DNA of 64,000 nucleotides. Origin: Halorubellus sp. JP-L1. Its GTDB lineage: Archaea; Halobacteriota; Halobacteria; Halobacteriales; Natrialbaceae. The translations under genes were made by a program, and so were the position numbers. Below the pieces are notes generated by a model, which worked only from the letters and a program-made list of their open reading frames with translations, was not told the origin of the DNA and searched no databases. Position 1 is the first letter of the stretch, and each line of letters opens with the position of its first letter. The stretch lies in NCBI RefSeq assembly GCF_011440375.1, contig NZ_JAAOIR010000001.1:124001-188000 (forward strand), in the 5' to 3' direction. Positions 37,581-46,285 of this stretch are shown here, piece by piece.

Positions 37581-37653
37581 CGGGCGCGGCGGGGTTCGAA
37601 CCCGCGATCGGGGGGTTAGGAACCTCCCGCCCTATCCGCTAGGCCACACGCCC
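37581..37653 (-). tRNA. tRNA-Arg (anticodon CCU)
   Basis: The 73-base cloverleaf reads from 37653 to 37581. The acceptor is GGGCGTG with CGCGCCC (one U6-G67 wobble), the D arm GCCTAGCGGATAGGGC, the anticodon loop TTCCTAA with CCT at positions 34-36, the variable region CGATC, the T arm GCGGG-TTCGAAC-CCCGC and the discriminator G. CCA is not encoded and no intron is visible. The anticodon stem (GGAGG with CCCCC) contains an A29-C41 mismatch. It decodes AGG. Confidence 0.9.
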
Positions 37654-37674
37654 GCGAGGGACGTGAGTGGAGAA

Positions 37675-37992
37675 TTAGCTGGAGTCCGCGGACGCGTCGG
37701 TCGACGTCTCCGTTGCCGTGTCCGTCGACGTTTCCGTCGCCGTGTCCGTGGACGCGTCGGTCGAGTCGTCGAACGCGCTGTCTTCCGTGCTGGACGGTCC
37801 GTCTCGCATTTCCTGGAGTTCGTCTTCGACTTCCTCGCGGCCCTTCTGGAACTCACCCATCGCTTCGCCCGTCGAGCGGGCGAGCTTGGGGATCTTGTTC
37901 GCGCCGAACAGCAGGACTGCGATGAGGAAAACGATGACCAGTTCCGGGCCACCGAGCCCCCCAATGAACGTCGGGACGGTTTCGAGTGCCAT
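37675..37992 (-). CDS. tatA: Twin-arginine translocase subunit TatA
   Basis: The product is 105 residues: a short N-terminal transmembrane helix with GPELVIVFLIAVLLFGANKI, the hinge KIPKLARSTGEAMGEF, an amphipathic helix and an acidic Thr/Asp/Ser repeat tail. It forms the membrane pore of the Tat pathway, which haloarchaea use for most exported proteins, such as the lipoprotein at 52048-52716. No other tat gene is adjacent. It ends 22 bases from the tRNA-Arg 5' end, on the same strand. Confidence 0.95.
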   Translation of the reverse strand: MALETVPTFIGGLGGPELVIVFLIAVLLFGANKIPKLARSTGEAMGEFQKGREEVEDELQEMRDGPSSTEDSAFDDSTDASTDTATETSTDTATETSTDASADSS

Positions 37993-38180
37993 CTCTACCT
38001 CACGCTTACCCGACGCCGAATATAGGCTTTTTGCTCGTTGCGCCTCCGTTAACCAACTGCTCCAGTTTAGATATCACTACTGGGCGGCCGGTGCATCGTG
38101 GAACCGAAACCCCTGGCGGAGGTCGGCCCGGTCGCCGGAAACCGAACGCGTATCCGGCCCCCGTCCCAAGCCGGCGCCAC

Positions 38181-38657
38181 ATGATCACGGAAGGGGACGA
38201 CGCGCCCGCGTTCACCGCACCGCTCGCGAACGGGAACGTCGAGTCGATCACGCTCTCGGACGCCCTCGAGGACGCACCGGTCGTGTTCGCGTTCTTCCCG
38301 GGCGCGTTCACGAGCGTCTGCACGGCAGAGATGTGCACGTTCCGCGACCGCCTGAGTGCCTTCGCCGAGGTCGACGCGACGGTGTACGGGGTCAGCACCG
38401 ACTCGCCGTTCGCGCTCAACGAGTTCCGCGACCAGAACGACCTCCCGTTCGGCCTGATCAGCGACTTCGAGAAGGAACTCGTCGAGAGGTACGACGTCCG
38501 AACGAGCTTCCACGACGTCGGCGTCCACGGGCTCGCCAAACGCGCCGTGTTCGTCGTCGACGCCGACGGGACGGTGACGTACGTGTGGGTGAGCGACGAC
38601 CCCGGCGTGGAACCGGACTACGACGAGGTGGCGGCCGCCGCAGCCGACGCCGCCTAG
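38181..38657 (+). CDS. Peroxiredoxin, AhpE/Bcp type
   Basis: The product is 158 residues with a thioredoxin fold. The peroxidatic Cys lies in FFPGAFTSVCTAEMC, giving CxxxxC spacing with a possible resolving Cys five residues on. FRDQNDLPFGLISDFE and GLAKRAVFVVDADG are typical for the family. It reduces hydroperoxides in the cytoplasm. ATG 38181 is supported by CGCGTATCCG about 27 bases upstream; the frame upstream is open but unlikely to be coding. Confidence 0.92.
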   Translation: MITEGDDAPAFTAPLANGNVESITLSDALEDAPVVFAFFPGAFTSVCTAEMCTFRDRLSAFAEVDATVYGVSTDSPFALNEFRDQNDLPFGLISDFEKELVERYDVRTSFHDVGVHGLAKRAVFVVDADGTVTYVWVSDDPGVEPDYDEVAAAAADAA

Positions 38658-38755
38658 CGGGTGTCGCCCAAGTCGTCGACGCCGACGCCGGGGCGATGCG
38701 AAGCAGTCGCACGCCGACCGAGGGTTCTTCTTAGCGGGGCCTGCAAGGTCGAGGT

Positions 38756-39577
38756 ATGAGCGACGTGGAAGCCGATACCGATGAATCCAGCGGGCGCGTT
38801 TACTCGCCGAAGGCCGAGCACTCGTTCCCGGACGAGAAGCTGAACGCGGTCCTGGAGTTCGTGGAGAACGACCCCGAGATCCAGACGTATCTGGAGGCAC
38901 AGAACGTCAACGCCGTGGCCAGGAAGGGCTACAACGACCACGGTTCGAAGCACATCTCTATCGTCCGTCATCGCGCGCTCTGCCTCTACGACCTCCTGAA
39001 GCGCGCGGGCGTCGAGTTCAACGGCGCCACCCAGCAGGGGCTCGAGGAGGCAGACGAGGCGGTGATCGTTGCGCTCGCCGCCACCCTCCACGACATCGGG
39101 CACGTCGTGCACCGCGACGACCACTCGTACTACTCGATCCCGCTCGCGTCCGACGAACTCGACCGCATCCTCCCCGAGTTCTACACGAAGCCGGAGTGCG
39201 TGCGCGTCAAAGGCGAGGTCCTGCACGCCATCCTCTGCCATCACACCGAGGAGATCCCGCTAACGAAGGAGGCGGGCGTGGTGCGGATCGCGGACGGCCT
39301 GGACATGGAGAGCGGTCGGTCGCGGATGCCCTACGAGCGCGGCGGACGCGGCATCAACACGATCTCGAGTCAGGCGATCGAGAACGTCGCGCTCTCGGAG
39401 GGCGACGACCACGCGGTCCTCGTCGAGATCGAGATGAACTCCGCGGCCGGCGTCTACCAGGTCGACAACCTCCTGAAGGCCAAGCTCCAGGGGTCGATGC
39501 TCGAGAGCGACATCCGCATCGTCGCCGTCCAGGCGACGAGCAACGGCGACGAACTCGTCGAACGCATCGAGCTCTGA
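38756..39577 (+). CDS. HD-domain metal-dependent phosphohydrolase
   Basis: The product is 273 residues. HD superfamily motifs in order are HGSKHISIVRHRA, ATLHDIGHVVHRDDH (~108-123), LCHHTEE and VRIADGLDME. The metal-binding His, His-Asp and Asp residues are all present, so it should be active on a phosphate ester, probably a nucleotide. The C-terminal ~80 residues may be a separate regulatory or dimerisation region. ATG 38756 has TTCTTAGCG about 27 bases upstream. The substrate is unknown. Confidence 0.88.
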   Translation: MSDVEADTDESSGRVYSPKAEHSFPDEKLNAVLEFVENDPEIQTYLEAQNVNAVARKGYNDHGSKHISIVRHRALCLYDLLKRAGVEFNGATQQGLEEADEAVIVALAATLHDIGHVVHRDDHSYYSIPLASDELDRILPEFYTKPECVRVKGEVLHAILCHHTEEIPLTKEAGVVRIADGLDMESGRSRMPYERGGRGINTISSQAIENVALSEGDDHAVLVEIEMNSAAGVYQVDNLLKAKLQGSMLESDIRIVAVQATSNGDELVERIEL

Positions 39578-39650
39578 GCTGGCTCTCCCGGCGACGGCGT
39601 GGGCCGCCGCGAGCGCAAGGTTTCTCCGCGCGCGGCCCGGACGGTACGGC

Positions 39651-39965
39651 GTGTACGGCGACGACGACGAGTCGGACGCGCCCGCGGGTAGCGACGACGA
39701 GTGGCCGGACCCGCCGCTCGACCGCGAGCGCGACCCGGGACGGCTCCGCGTCCGCCTCGCGTGCTCCGCGGTCGTCTTCCTCGCGTTCCTCGCGCTCTCG
39801 GGCGACTACGCGTTCGAACTGATCGGGATGCTGTGGCCGCCGCAGTCGTCCCTCGCTCGCTGGTCGACGCTCGTCCTCCTGCAGGCGCTCGGCTACGTCG
39901 TCATGCCGCTGCTCGTCGGTGGCCTACTCGGCGACCTCGTCTACGATCACGTGCTCGACCGATAG
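39651..39965 (+). CDS. Small two-helix membrane protein
   Basis: The product is 104 residues: an acidic N-terminus (YGDDDESDAPAGSDDEW) and two hydrophobic segments (LACSAVVFLAFLALSG and LVLLQALGYVVMPLLVGGLL). The start is GTG. It lies 73 bases after the HD gene and might be cotranscribed with it. No family recognised. Confidence 0.65.
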   Translation: MYGDDDESDAPAGSDDEWPDPPLDRERDPGRLRVRLACSAVVFLAFLALSGDYAFELIGMLWPPQSSLARWSTLVLLQALGYVVMPLLVGGLLGDLVYDHVLDR

Positions 39966-40013
39966 CGCTCGTCGACGCGAGGTGCGGGAGGATGCGGCCA
40001 CCAGAACGATCGG

Positions 40014-40319
40014 TCAGTTCGCGAAGCGAACCATCCGGGCAGCGTTCCGCTCGACGTAGCCGGCCGCCTCGAGCGTCGAGAGGACGGTGAACAGCCCGAG
40101 CTTTGGGACGTCGAGCGCGGACGCGAGGCCGTCGACGGTCGCCTCCCGCTCTCGCTCGAGATAGACGTAGACGAGCTTCGCTTGCGTCGATTCCAGCGCC
40201 GTCGGCACGGTGAGTGTCGTCTCGGACGGCGTCGAGTCGGTGCTCTCGGTCGGACTCGAGTCGGTCGATCTCGAGTCGGTCGGTGTCGTCGGTTCCGACG
40301 GCGTCGTGTTCGCGGTCAT
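40014..40319 (-). CDS. Small winged-helix regulator
   Basis: The product is 101 residues. A Ser/Thr/Pro-rich N-terminus (1-40) precedes a winged helix-turn-helix (STQAKLVYVYLEREREATVD, then LASALDVPKLGLFTVLSTLE and AGYVERN). TTTATG lies about 28-35 bases upstream of ATG 40319, overlapping a perfect palindrome, so autoregulation is plausible. It is probably a DNA-binding regulator with no sensor domain. Confidence 0.8.
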   Translation of the reverse strand: MTANTTPSEPTTPTDSRSTDSSPTESTDSTPSETTLTVPTALESTQAKLVYVYLEREREATVDGLASALDVPKLGLFTVLSTLEAAGYVERNAARMVRFAN

Positions 40320-40337
40320 CGTACCATCCTCCGAATT

Positions 40338-40348
40338 GTTCGACGAAC
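40338..40348. promoter_or_regulatory. Palindrome at promoter of winged-helix gene
   Basis: GTTCGACGAAC is a perfect 11-base palindrome lying between the start codon at 40319 and the TATA-like element at about 40347-40354 of the winged-helix gene. The position suits an autoregulatory operator. Confidence 0.45.
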
Positions 40349-40521
40349 ATAAATCTCTGTATCGTCGATCGTCGTAATCTTATCCGGGTGATGGATGCAC
40401 CCCTGTCACCTCGTGCGTTCCACAAGGTCGACCGGGGAGCCGTGGCTGCGCCCTTCGACGGCGCGTCGCCGGATTCGAAGCGAACTTCTTATGCGCGCGT
40501 GCGGGCAAGCAGGTGGTCGCC

Positions 40522-40716
40522 ATGAACATCGCAGAGATTGCGTTCGCGACGACGACGGGGCTCGTTGCCGGGGCCGTGTTCGCGCTCGTGGACGCTCCGA
40601 TTCCGGCACCGCCCGCGCTCGCCGGCGTCATGGGGATCGTCGGGATCTACCTCGGCTACAAGCTCGTCGAGCACTTCGACCTCGTTGGCGCCATCGCGAA
40701 CGCCATCCCGCTGTAG
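40522..40716 (+). CDS. XapX-domain small membrane protein
   Basis: The product is 64 residues with two helices: FATTTGLVAGAVFALVDAPI, then PAPPALAGVMGIVGIYLGYK, the pattern of XapX family proteins. The function of that family is not established. ATG 40522 is chosen over a GTG at 40513; an ACTTCTTATG box lies about 30 bases upstream. Confidence 0.78.
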   Translation: MNIAEIAFATTTGLVAGAVFALVDAPIPAPPALAGVMGIVGIYLGYKLVEHFDLVGAIANAIPL

Positions 40717-40738
40717 GTGCCACCGGAAACGAGTCGGC

Positions 40739-41263
40739 CTAGTTTCCCCCGGTCGCGGACCGATCGCGGTCGTCCTCGTCCGCCGGGACGTCGAACGCGT
40801 AGTAGACGACGCCGAGGACGACGCCGTACGCGGCGTGCCCGGCGAGCATCGCGGAGGAGACGTACGGGAACGGGACCGAGACCCCGGATTCGACGAGCGA
40901 GAGCCAGACCGGGAGGGCGACGACGGCGAACGCGAGCCAGACGGCGAGCGCGTACACGATCGCCGCACCGACCTGTTCCCTGGCGGAGGCACCAGAGAGC
41001 CCCGAGAGCCCGATGACCGCCGAGAACCCGATGCCGAGAACCGACGCGTGCAGGACGTGGACGATCCACCCGAACACGGGATCGTCCGGTGGGGCGACGC
41101 CGTAGACCGCCGGAATCGTCGATCGCAGGACGTCCGGCGACGTCACGGAGACGACCCCGCCGAACGCCAGTCCCGCGACGAGACCGGCGGCTAGACCCAA
41201 TCGCCAGTCACCACCCAGTAGCTTGGCGACGTCCGGCGTCGACGACCCCGTCTCGGTTGCCAT
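40739..41263 (-). CDS. Four-helix membrane protein, unknown
   Basis: The product is 174 residues with four to five hydrophobic segments (for example LGLAAGLVAGLAFGGVVSV, and LAGHAAYGVVLGVVYYAFDV near the end) and a short acidic tail. One loop carries DDPVFGWIVHVLHASVLGIG. I do not recognise the family. It converges with the XapX gene and has no operon partner. Confidence 0.7.
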   Translation of the reverse strand: MATETGSSTPDVAKLLGGDWRLGLAAGLVAGLAFGGVVSVTSPDVLRSTIPAVYGVAPPDDPVFGWIVHVLHASVLGIGFSAVIGLSGLSGASAREQVGAAIVYALAVWLAFAVVALPVWLSLVESGVSVPFPYVSSAMLAGHAAYGVVLGVVYYAFDVPADEDDRDRSATGGN

Positions 41264-41437
41264 GATTCGAGCGCACTAGGGGCGAGAGACGTAATGTAAT
41301 TCTGGACATATACGGCCAGCGGGTCCGTCGAGCGAGAATCGACTCCGGCACCGGACGGACCCACCGTTCGCGAGTAAGCCCGCGTTATCGACGACCGGAC
41401 GACAACGAAATGAAGACGGCGCGAGCCGCGAGCGTCG

Positions 41438-43282
41438 TCAGTACGAGCGTTCCTTCGGCTCGTAGGTCTTGTTCTGACCTTCGAGGATCACCGGCCGGAA
41501 GAACACCTCGGGCTCGCCGTCGTGCCACGCGATGAGCGTGTGCTTGAGCCACTCGTCGTCCTTGCGTTCCTGGTGCTCCTTGCGCCAGTGCGCGCCGCGG
41601 AACTCGTCGCGGACGAGCGCGCCCATCGCGATCGTCTCCGCGATGTCGATGAGGTTCCGCGTCTCGATCGTGTGCTGGAGGTCCGTGTTGAACGTCCGAC
41701 TCGGGTCCTCGACGTAGACGTCCTCGTACGCCTCGCGGATGTCGCGGATGTCGCGGAGCGCCTGCCGAACGCCCTCCTCCTCGCGGAAGACGTTCACGTT
41801 CTGGGTCATCGTCTTCTGGAGGCGCGCGCGGATCTGGGAGTGCTTCACGCCGTCCTCGCGGGACAGCATCTCCTCGACGCGCTCGCGCTGCGCTTCGACC
41901 TCGCGCTCGACGACCGCGGTCGCGTCCTGCGTGACCGCACCCCCGTCGGTCGCCGTCGACGCCTCGCCACCGGCACCAATGCCGGCTTCGCCGGGCTGGA
42001 CGGGCATCTCGGTGTCGTCGTACTCGATGTTCCCGCGCTCGCCCGTCTCGATCTTCGCGTCCTCGATGTCGCCGCCAGCGGCGTGCACGCCGGCGCGAGC
42101 ACCGAACACGATGAGTTCCGGGAGCGCGTTCCCGCCCAGGCGGTTCGCGCCGTGCACGCTCACGCACGCCGTCTCCCCGGCCGCGTACAGGCCGTCGATG
42201 CACGTGTGGCCGTTCTCGTCGGTCTCCACGCCACCCATCTGGTAGTGCTGGCCGGGCTTGACCGGCATCGGCTCCTTCAATCCGTCGACGCCCTCGAAGT
42301 CCTCCGCGAGGTGCAGGATGTTCTCCAGGCGGTCGAGGATGCGTTCCTCGCCGAGGTGGCGCATGTCGAGCATCACGTACTCGTCCTCGAACCCGCGGCC
42401 CTCGTTCACCTCCGTCAGCTCCGCGCGCGAGACGACGTCGCGAGAGGCGAGTTCGCCCTCGTTGTTCGCGTACCCGTGCTCGAACATGAAGCGCTCGCCG
42501 TCCGCGTTGTACAGGATACCGCCTTCACCGCGAACGCCCTCCGAGATGAGGACGCCCGTGCTCGGGAGCGTCGTCGGGTGGAACTGCACGAACTCCATGT
42601 CCTCCAGGGGGACGCCAGCGCGGTACGCGATCGCGTACCCGTCGCCGGTGTTCGCGACCGCGTTCGTCGTGTGGTCGAACGCCTGCCCGGGCCCACCGGT
42701 CGCGAGGATGACGCCGTCGTTCGCCTTGAACCCCTGAATATCGCCGGTCTTGACGTCAATTCCGACGACACCGTGACACGACCGCTCGCTCGGGTCGTCC
42801 TCGTCCGTCACCGCGACGTCCTGCACGAACCACTCGTCGTACACCTCGATCCCTCGCTTCACGACCTGCTCGTACATCGTGTGCAGGAGGTGATGGCCGG
42901 TCTCCGCGCCCGCGTACGTCGTCCGCGGGAACGACAACCCGCCGAACGGCCGCTGGCTGACGGTGCCGTCGTCCTCGCGCGAGAACGGCATCCCCCAGTG
43001 CTCGATGTTGATGACCTCCTCCGGGGAGTCCTGCGCGAGCGTCTCCACCGCCGGCGCGTCCGCGAGGTAGTCCGACCCCTTCATGGTGTCGTACGCGTGC
43101 AGCTCCCAGTCGTCGCCCTCGCGGAGCGCCGCGTTGATGCCACCCTCCGCCGCGCCCGTGTGCGAGCGAACCGGATGGAGTTTCGTCACGATAGCCACGT
43201 CCGCACCTTCCTCGTGGGCCGCGATCGCCGCGCGGAGCCCCGCGCCGCCACCGCCGACCACGATAACGTCGTGTTCGTACAT
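41438..43282 (-). CDS. sdhA: Succinate dehydrogenase flavoprotein subunit
   Basis: The product is 614 residues. FAD-binding motif VVGGGGAGLRAAIAA; SHTGAAEGGINAAL contains the His for covalent FAD; the active-site region is FVQFHPTTL and the substrate/FAD motif GANRLGGNALPELIVFG. With SdhB it oxidises succinate to fumarate on the inner face of the membrane. An acidic insertion (~420-440) is a halophilic feature. It is the last gene of the operon, six bases after sdhB. Confidence 0.97.
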   Translation of the reverse strand: MYEHDVIVVGGGGAGLRAAIAAHEEGADVAIVTKLHPVRSHTGAAEGGINAALREGDDWELHAYDTMKGSDYLADAPAVETLAQDSPEEVINIEHWGMPFSREDDGTVSQRPFGGLSFPRTTYAGAETGHHLLHTMYEQVVKRGIEVYDEWFVQDVAVTDEDDPSERSCHGVVGIDVKTGDIQGFKANDGVILATGGPGQAFDHTTNAVANTGDGYAIAYRAGVPLEDMEFVQFHPTTLPSTGVLISEGVRGEGGILYNADGERFMFEHGYANNEGELASRDVVSRAELTEVNEGRGFEDEYVMLDMRHLGEERILDRLENILHLAEDFEGVDGLKEPMPVKPGQHYQMGGVETDENGHTCIDGLYAAGETACVSVHGANRLGGNALPELIVFGARAGVHAAGGDIEDAKIETGERGNIEYDDTEMPVQPGEAGIGAGGEASTATDGGAVTQDATAVVEREVEAQRERVEEMLSREDGVKHSQIRARLQKTMTQNVNVFREEEGVRQALRDIRDIREAYEDVYVEDPSRTFNTDLQHTIETRNLIDIAETIAMGALVRDEFRGAHWRKEHQERKDDEWLKHTLIAWHDGEPEVFFRPVILEGQNKTYEPKERSY

Positions 43283-43288
43283 GATGTG

Positions 43289-44179
43289 TTACCAGAACTT
43301 GAGGTTGCTCTTGACCGCTTCGCGCTTCAGTTCCTGGATGTGCTCGGTCAGCGGGATGTCCTTCGGGCAGACCTCCGTGCACGAGAACTGAGTCTGGCAG
43401 CGCCAGACGCCGTGCTCCTGCTCGAGGATGCGGAGTCGATGCTCCTCGAGTTCCGCCTCGTCCTCGCGCTCGTCCATGTAGAACCGGTACGCCTTGTTGA
43501 TCGCCGCCGGCCCCAGGTACTCGTTGTCGCCCGCAGCGATGTTGCACGAGGACATGCACGCACCACACCAGATGCAGCGCGTACTCATCTTTATCTTCTC
43601 GCGGTTCTCCCGCGTCTGCTTCTGTTCCTCGCCGTCGGGCGCGTTCTCGCCCTGGAAGTACGGCTCCACCGAGTGCATCTGGTCGTAGAAGTGCTGCATG
43701 TCCACGACCAGGTCCTTCACGACGTCCTGGTGCGGGAGCGGCTCCACGCGAACCGGCCACTCCAGGTCGCTCATTTGGGTCTTACAGCACAGGCGCTGCT
43801 GGCCGTTGACGAACATCGCGTCCGACCCACACACCGCCTGCCGGCACGAGTGCCGGAACGTCAGCGACGGGTCGTAGTGGTCGCGCGCGTACATGAGCGC
43901 GTCCAGCACCGTCATCCCCTTCTCGAAGGGCACGTGGAACTCGTCGAACCGCGGCTCCTGCTTGCCCTCCACCTCGGGGTCGTACCGGAACACCTTCATC
44001 CGGACGGCCTCCTCGGCCGCCGCGATCTCCTCCTGGGCCTTCTTCTGGGCGTCCCGGTACGCGCGGTCCGTCGCCTTCTTCGCCATCCGCTGCTCCTGGG
44101 GTGATTCGACCGACGCGTCCGTCTCCGCGTCGGCGCTCGACTCCGCTTCGCCCTCCTGCTCCGGTACTTGCGTGCTCAT
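43289..44179 (-). CDS. sdhB: Succinate dehydrogenase iron-sulfur subunit
   Basis: The product is 296 residues. A charged N-terminal extension of ~60 residues precedes the ferredoxin-like domain with the [2Fe-2S] ligands SCRQAVCGSD and LCCK. The second domain has CIWCGACMSSCN for the [4Fe-4S] cluster and CQTQFSCTEVCPKDI, which supplies [3Fe-4S] ligands. It carries electrons from SdhA to quinone. ATG 44179 is chosen since the longer upstream frame overlaps sdhD. Confidence 0.96.
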   Translation of the reverse strand: MSTQVPEQEGEAESSADAETDASVESPQEQRMAKKATDRAYRDAQKKAQEEIAAAEEAVRMKVFRYDPEVEGKQEPRFDEFHVPFEKGMTVLDALMYARDHYDPSLTFRHSCRQAVCGSDAMFVNGQQRLCCKTQMSDLEWPVRVEPLPHQDVVKDLVVDMQHFYDQMHSVEPYFQGENAPDGEEQKQTRENREKIKMSTRCIWCGACMSSCNIAAGDNEYLGPAAINKAYRFYMDEREDEAELEEHRLRILEQEHGVWRCQTQFSCTEVCPKDIPLTEHIQELKREAVKSNLKFW

Positions 44180-44181
44180 TG

Positions 44182-44559
44182 TTATAGGAATCCGTTCATG
44201 ACGAGTGCGACGCGCGTGCCCTGCACCACGAGGAGCAGGGCGGCGATGCCGAGGACGCCCTGCGCCACTCGCTTCTGCGTGCCCTCGATGCCCTGGTTCA
44301 GCATCGCGTTGTAGATGCCGTTGACGCCGTGGAACGTCGCGGCGACGAGGAACAGCCACATCGTCGCGAAGTACGCGAGGTCCCCCATCCGCGCGGACGT
44401 CCCGGCGAACGTGACCTCGTACGCGTGGTTGTAGAAGTGCAGCAGGAAGAAGTGAAACGCGAGGACGACGATGAGGAACGCCGCCGTGATTCGCTGGAAG
44501 AGCCAGCCCCAGCCACCGCGATCGAAGGACGTCGGCGCACCGGCGGTGTCGGCCGCCAT
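44182..44559 (-). CDS. sdhD: Succinate dehydrogenase membrane anchor subunit D
   Basis: The product is 125 residues with three transmembrane helices (ITAAFLIVVLAFHFFLLHFY, MWLFLVAATFHGVNGIYNAM, GVLGIAALLLVVQG). The His residues in helices I and II are candidate haem b/quinone-site residues. Its ATG shares one base with the sdhC stop codon, and it ends two bases before sdhB. Confidence 0.9.
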   Translation of the reverse strand: MAADTAGAPTSFDRGGWGWLFQRITAAFLIVVLAFHFFLLHFYNHAYEVTFAGTSARMGDLAYFATMWLFLVAATFHGVNGIYNAMLNQGIEGTQKRVAQGVLGIAALLLVVQGTRVALVMNGFL

Positions 44560-44960
44560 CAGGCGCCACCTCCGAGCCCGGCGAGGAACGTCGGGACGCT
44601 CGCGACGACGATCGCGCCCGTCAGGACGAGCGACGCGTAGAAACTCCGGTCCTGCGACCCGAGACCGATGCCGAGGTCGACGAGCAGCAGTCGCGTCCCG
44701 TTCAGGATGTGGAACACGGCCGTCGCCAGCAGCCCGATCTCCAGGATGCGGACGACGAAGATGCTTTCGAGGCCCTGTAGCGTTTGCGTGTACGTTTCTG
44801 CGCCCGTCGTCGCCGTGCTGAGAACTGCGATGTGCGTGAAGAGGTACCCGACGAGGATCCACCCGGTGAACTTGTGGAAGATCCACGCCCACATGCCGGC
44901 CTGGAACTCCTTCCAGCGGCCGAAGTCCTCGATGAGACCGCGGTTGTAAGACTGGCTCAT
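44559..44960 (-). CDS. sdhC: Succinate dehydrogenase cytochrome b subunit C
   Basis: The product is 133 residues with three helices. [20 protein letters not shown] and [19 protein letters not shown] carry the family's conserved Ser/Thr-Gly and His haem-ligand positions. It is the first gene of the sdhCDBA operon; the promoter is indicated by a TATACC element around 44988 (about 28 bases upstream of ATG 44960). Confidence 0.93.
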   Translation of the reverse strand: MSQSYNRGLIEDFGRWKEFQAGMWAWIFHKFTGWILVGYLFTHIAVLSTATTGAETYTQTLQGLESIFVVRILEIGLLATAVFHILNGTRLLLVDLGIGLGSQDRSFYASLVLTGAIVVASVPTFLAGLGGGA

Positions 44961-45081
44961 GCTCTATACGCGACGCTTGGACCGTACCGGTATAGAAGTT
45001 ACTACCTCGCGCTCGCGAAACGCCCCGACGTTGCCGGTTCGAGCGCCCGCGACCGCGACTTGCGGTGGCCGTCCATCCGGG

Positions 45082-46122
45082 TCACGGGGATTCGCCGCCG
45101 GTCGACGCCCTCGGCGTCTGCTCGCGTTCGAGCGCGCGCCGCGTCGGTTCGTCGAGTTCGACGAGGTGACAGAGCGGGTTCCCCGGGTAGACGACCGGGT
45201 TCTCGAGGACGCCGACGAGCACGCCCGTGAACGGTGCCTCAACCTCGGTGTTGTCGAGCTTGAACGGGCTGGTGATGGTGCAGATGCGGTCGCCCTCGTG
45301 GACGAGCGACCCGGACTCGAAGTGCATGTCGACCATGCCGCCGGCGTCCGCGCGCAGCCACGTCTTCTCGTCGTTGTCCTCGACGACGGTCCGCCACCCC
45401 GGCCAGCTCACCGCCTCGGTCGCGAGCAGGCCGTACTCGGCGAGGACGCTCAGAACGCCCCCGAGCGCGCGGTCGATGAGCTGGCGCTGGAACCGGTGGG
45501 CTTCGCCCATCTCGATGGTGATGGTGGGGATACCGGCGTCGGTCGCCTCGCGCCGGAGCGTGCCGTCGGGGCCGTCGCTGCTGATGATGACGTTCGACGC
45601 GAACGCGTTCGCGAGCCGCGACACCTCGTCGTTCGCCATGTCCGCCCGGACGTGCAGCATGTTCGTTCGGCCGCGCGTCGACGTGTGGAGGTCGATGCCG
45701 AGGTCGCACGGTTCGACGAAGTTCGTGAAGATGCGGTGAGCCATCCGCTTCGCGCTCGTCGAGTCCTCGTGCCCGGGGAACGACCGGTTCAGGTCGCGGT
45801 CGTAGATCGGTAGGTACCGCTGCTGGGCGAGGAACCCGGGGACGTTCAGGACCGGCATGCAGACGAGCGTCCCCTGGAGGTCAGCGAGATCCCACTCGTG
45901 GGCGACCTCGCGCACGACCTCGATCCCGTTCAGTTCGTCGCCGTGCGCGGCCGCCGAGAGGAAGACGGTCGGCCCGGGGCGTTCGCCGTTGATGATGGTG
46001 ACGGGGATGCGGACGGGATCGCCGAGGTAGGTTTCGCTGATCCCGTAGCGGATGTTCGCGGTCTCGCCCGGGTCCACCCGCCCGCCGTTGTAGGTGAAGG
46101 CGTCCGCGTCGTCGTCGCTCAT
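45082..46122 (-). CDS. AstE/AspA-type zinc deacylase
   Basis: The product is 346 residues of the succinylglutamate desuccinylase/aspartoacylase family. The Zn ligands lie in SAAAHGDELNGIEV (His-x-x-Glu) and GIDLHTSTRG (His); the catalytic-side motif is TITIEMGEAHRF and YDRDLNRSFPG is the family's substrate-binding Arg region. The C-terminal ~80 residues form a beta-rich domain (SGSLVHEGDRICTI). It hydrolyses an N-acyl amino acid or related amide; the substrate is unknown. ATG 46122 is preferred over an upstream in-frame start. Confidence 0.9.
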   Translation of the reverse strand: MSDDDADAFTYNGGRVDPGETANIRYGISETYLGDPVRIPVTIINGERPGPTVFLSAAAHGDELNGIEVVREVAHEWDLADLQGTLVCMPVLNVPGFLAQQRYLPIYDRDLNRSFPGHEDSTSAKRMAHRIFTNFVEPCDLGIDLHTSTRGRTNMLHVRADMANDEVSRLANAFASNVIISSDGPDGTLRREATDAGIPTITIEMGEAHRFQRQLIDRALGGVLSVLAEYGLLATEAVSWPGWRTVVEDNDEKTWLRADAGGMVDMHFESGSLVHEGDRICTITSPFKLDNTEVEAPFTGVLVGVLENPVVYPGNPLCHLVELDEPTRRALEREQTPRASTGGESP

Positions 46123-46168
46123 ACACGCCCCTCTGGCGCCGGCACGTAAATGCCTGCATGTCCCCGCC

Positions 46169-46212
46169 GAGCCCACTGCAAGTCACCGGCGAGCCCACTG
46201 CAGGTCCACGTC
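46169..46212. repeat. 22-bp tandem duplication in divergent promoter region
   Basis: GAGCCCACTGCA occurs at 46169 and 46191 with related flanks (AGTCACC, GGTCCAC), and a third degenerate copy follows near 46213 (GAGCCCGCCGCG). It lies between the divergent deacylase and acetyltransferase genes. Function unknown. Confidence 0.55.
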
Positions 46213-46285
46213 GAGCCCGCCGCGGCTTCGAGTCGAGCGCGCGTCCGGGGCCGAGCGTTATTACGGTTGGTGTCGTACGTGTGGT

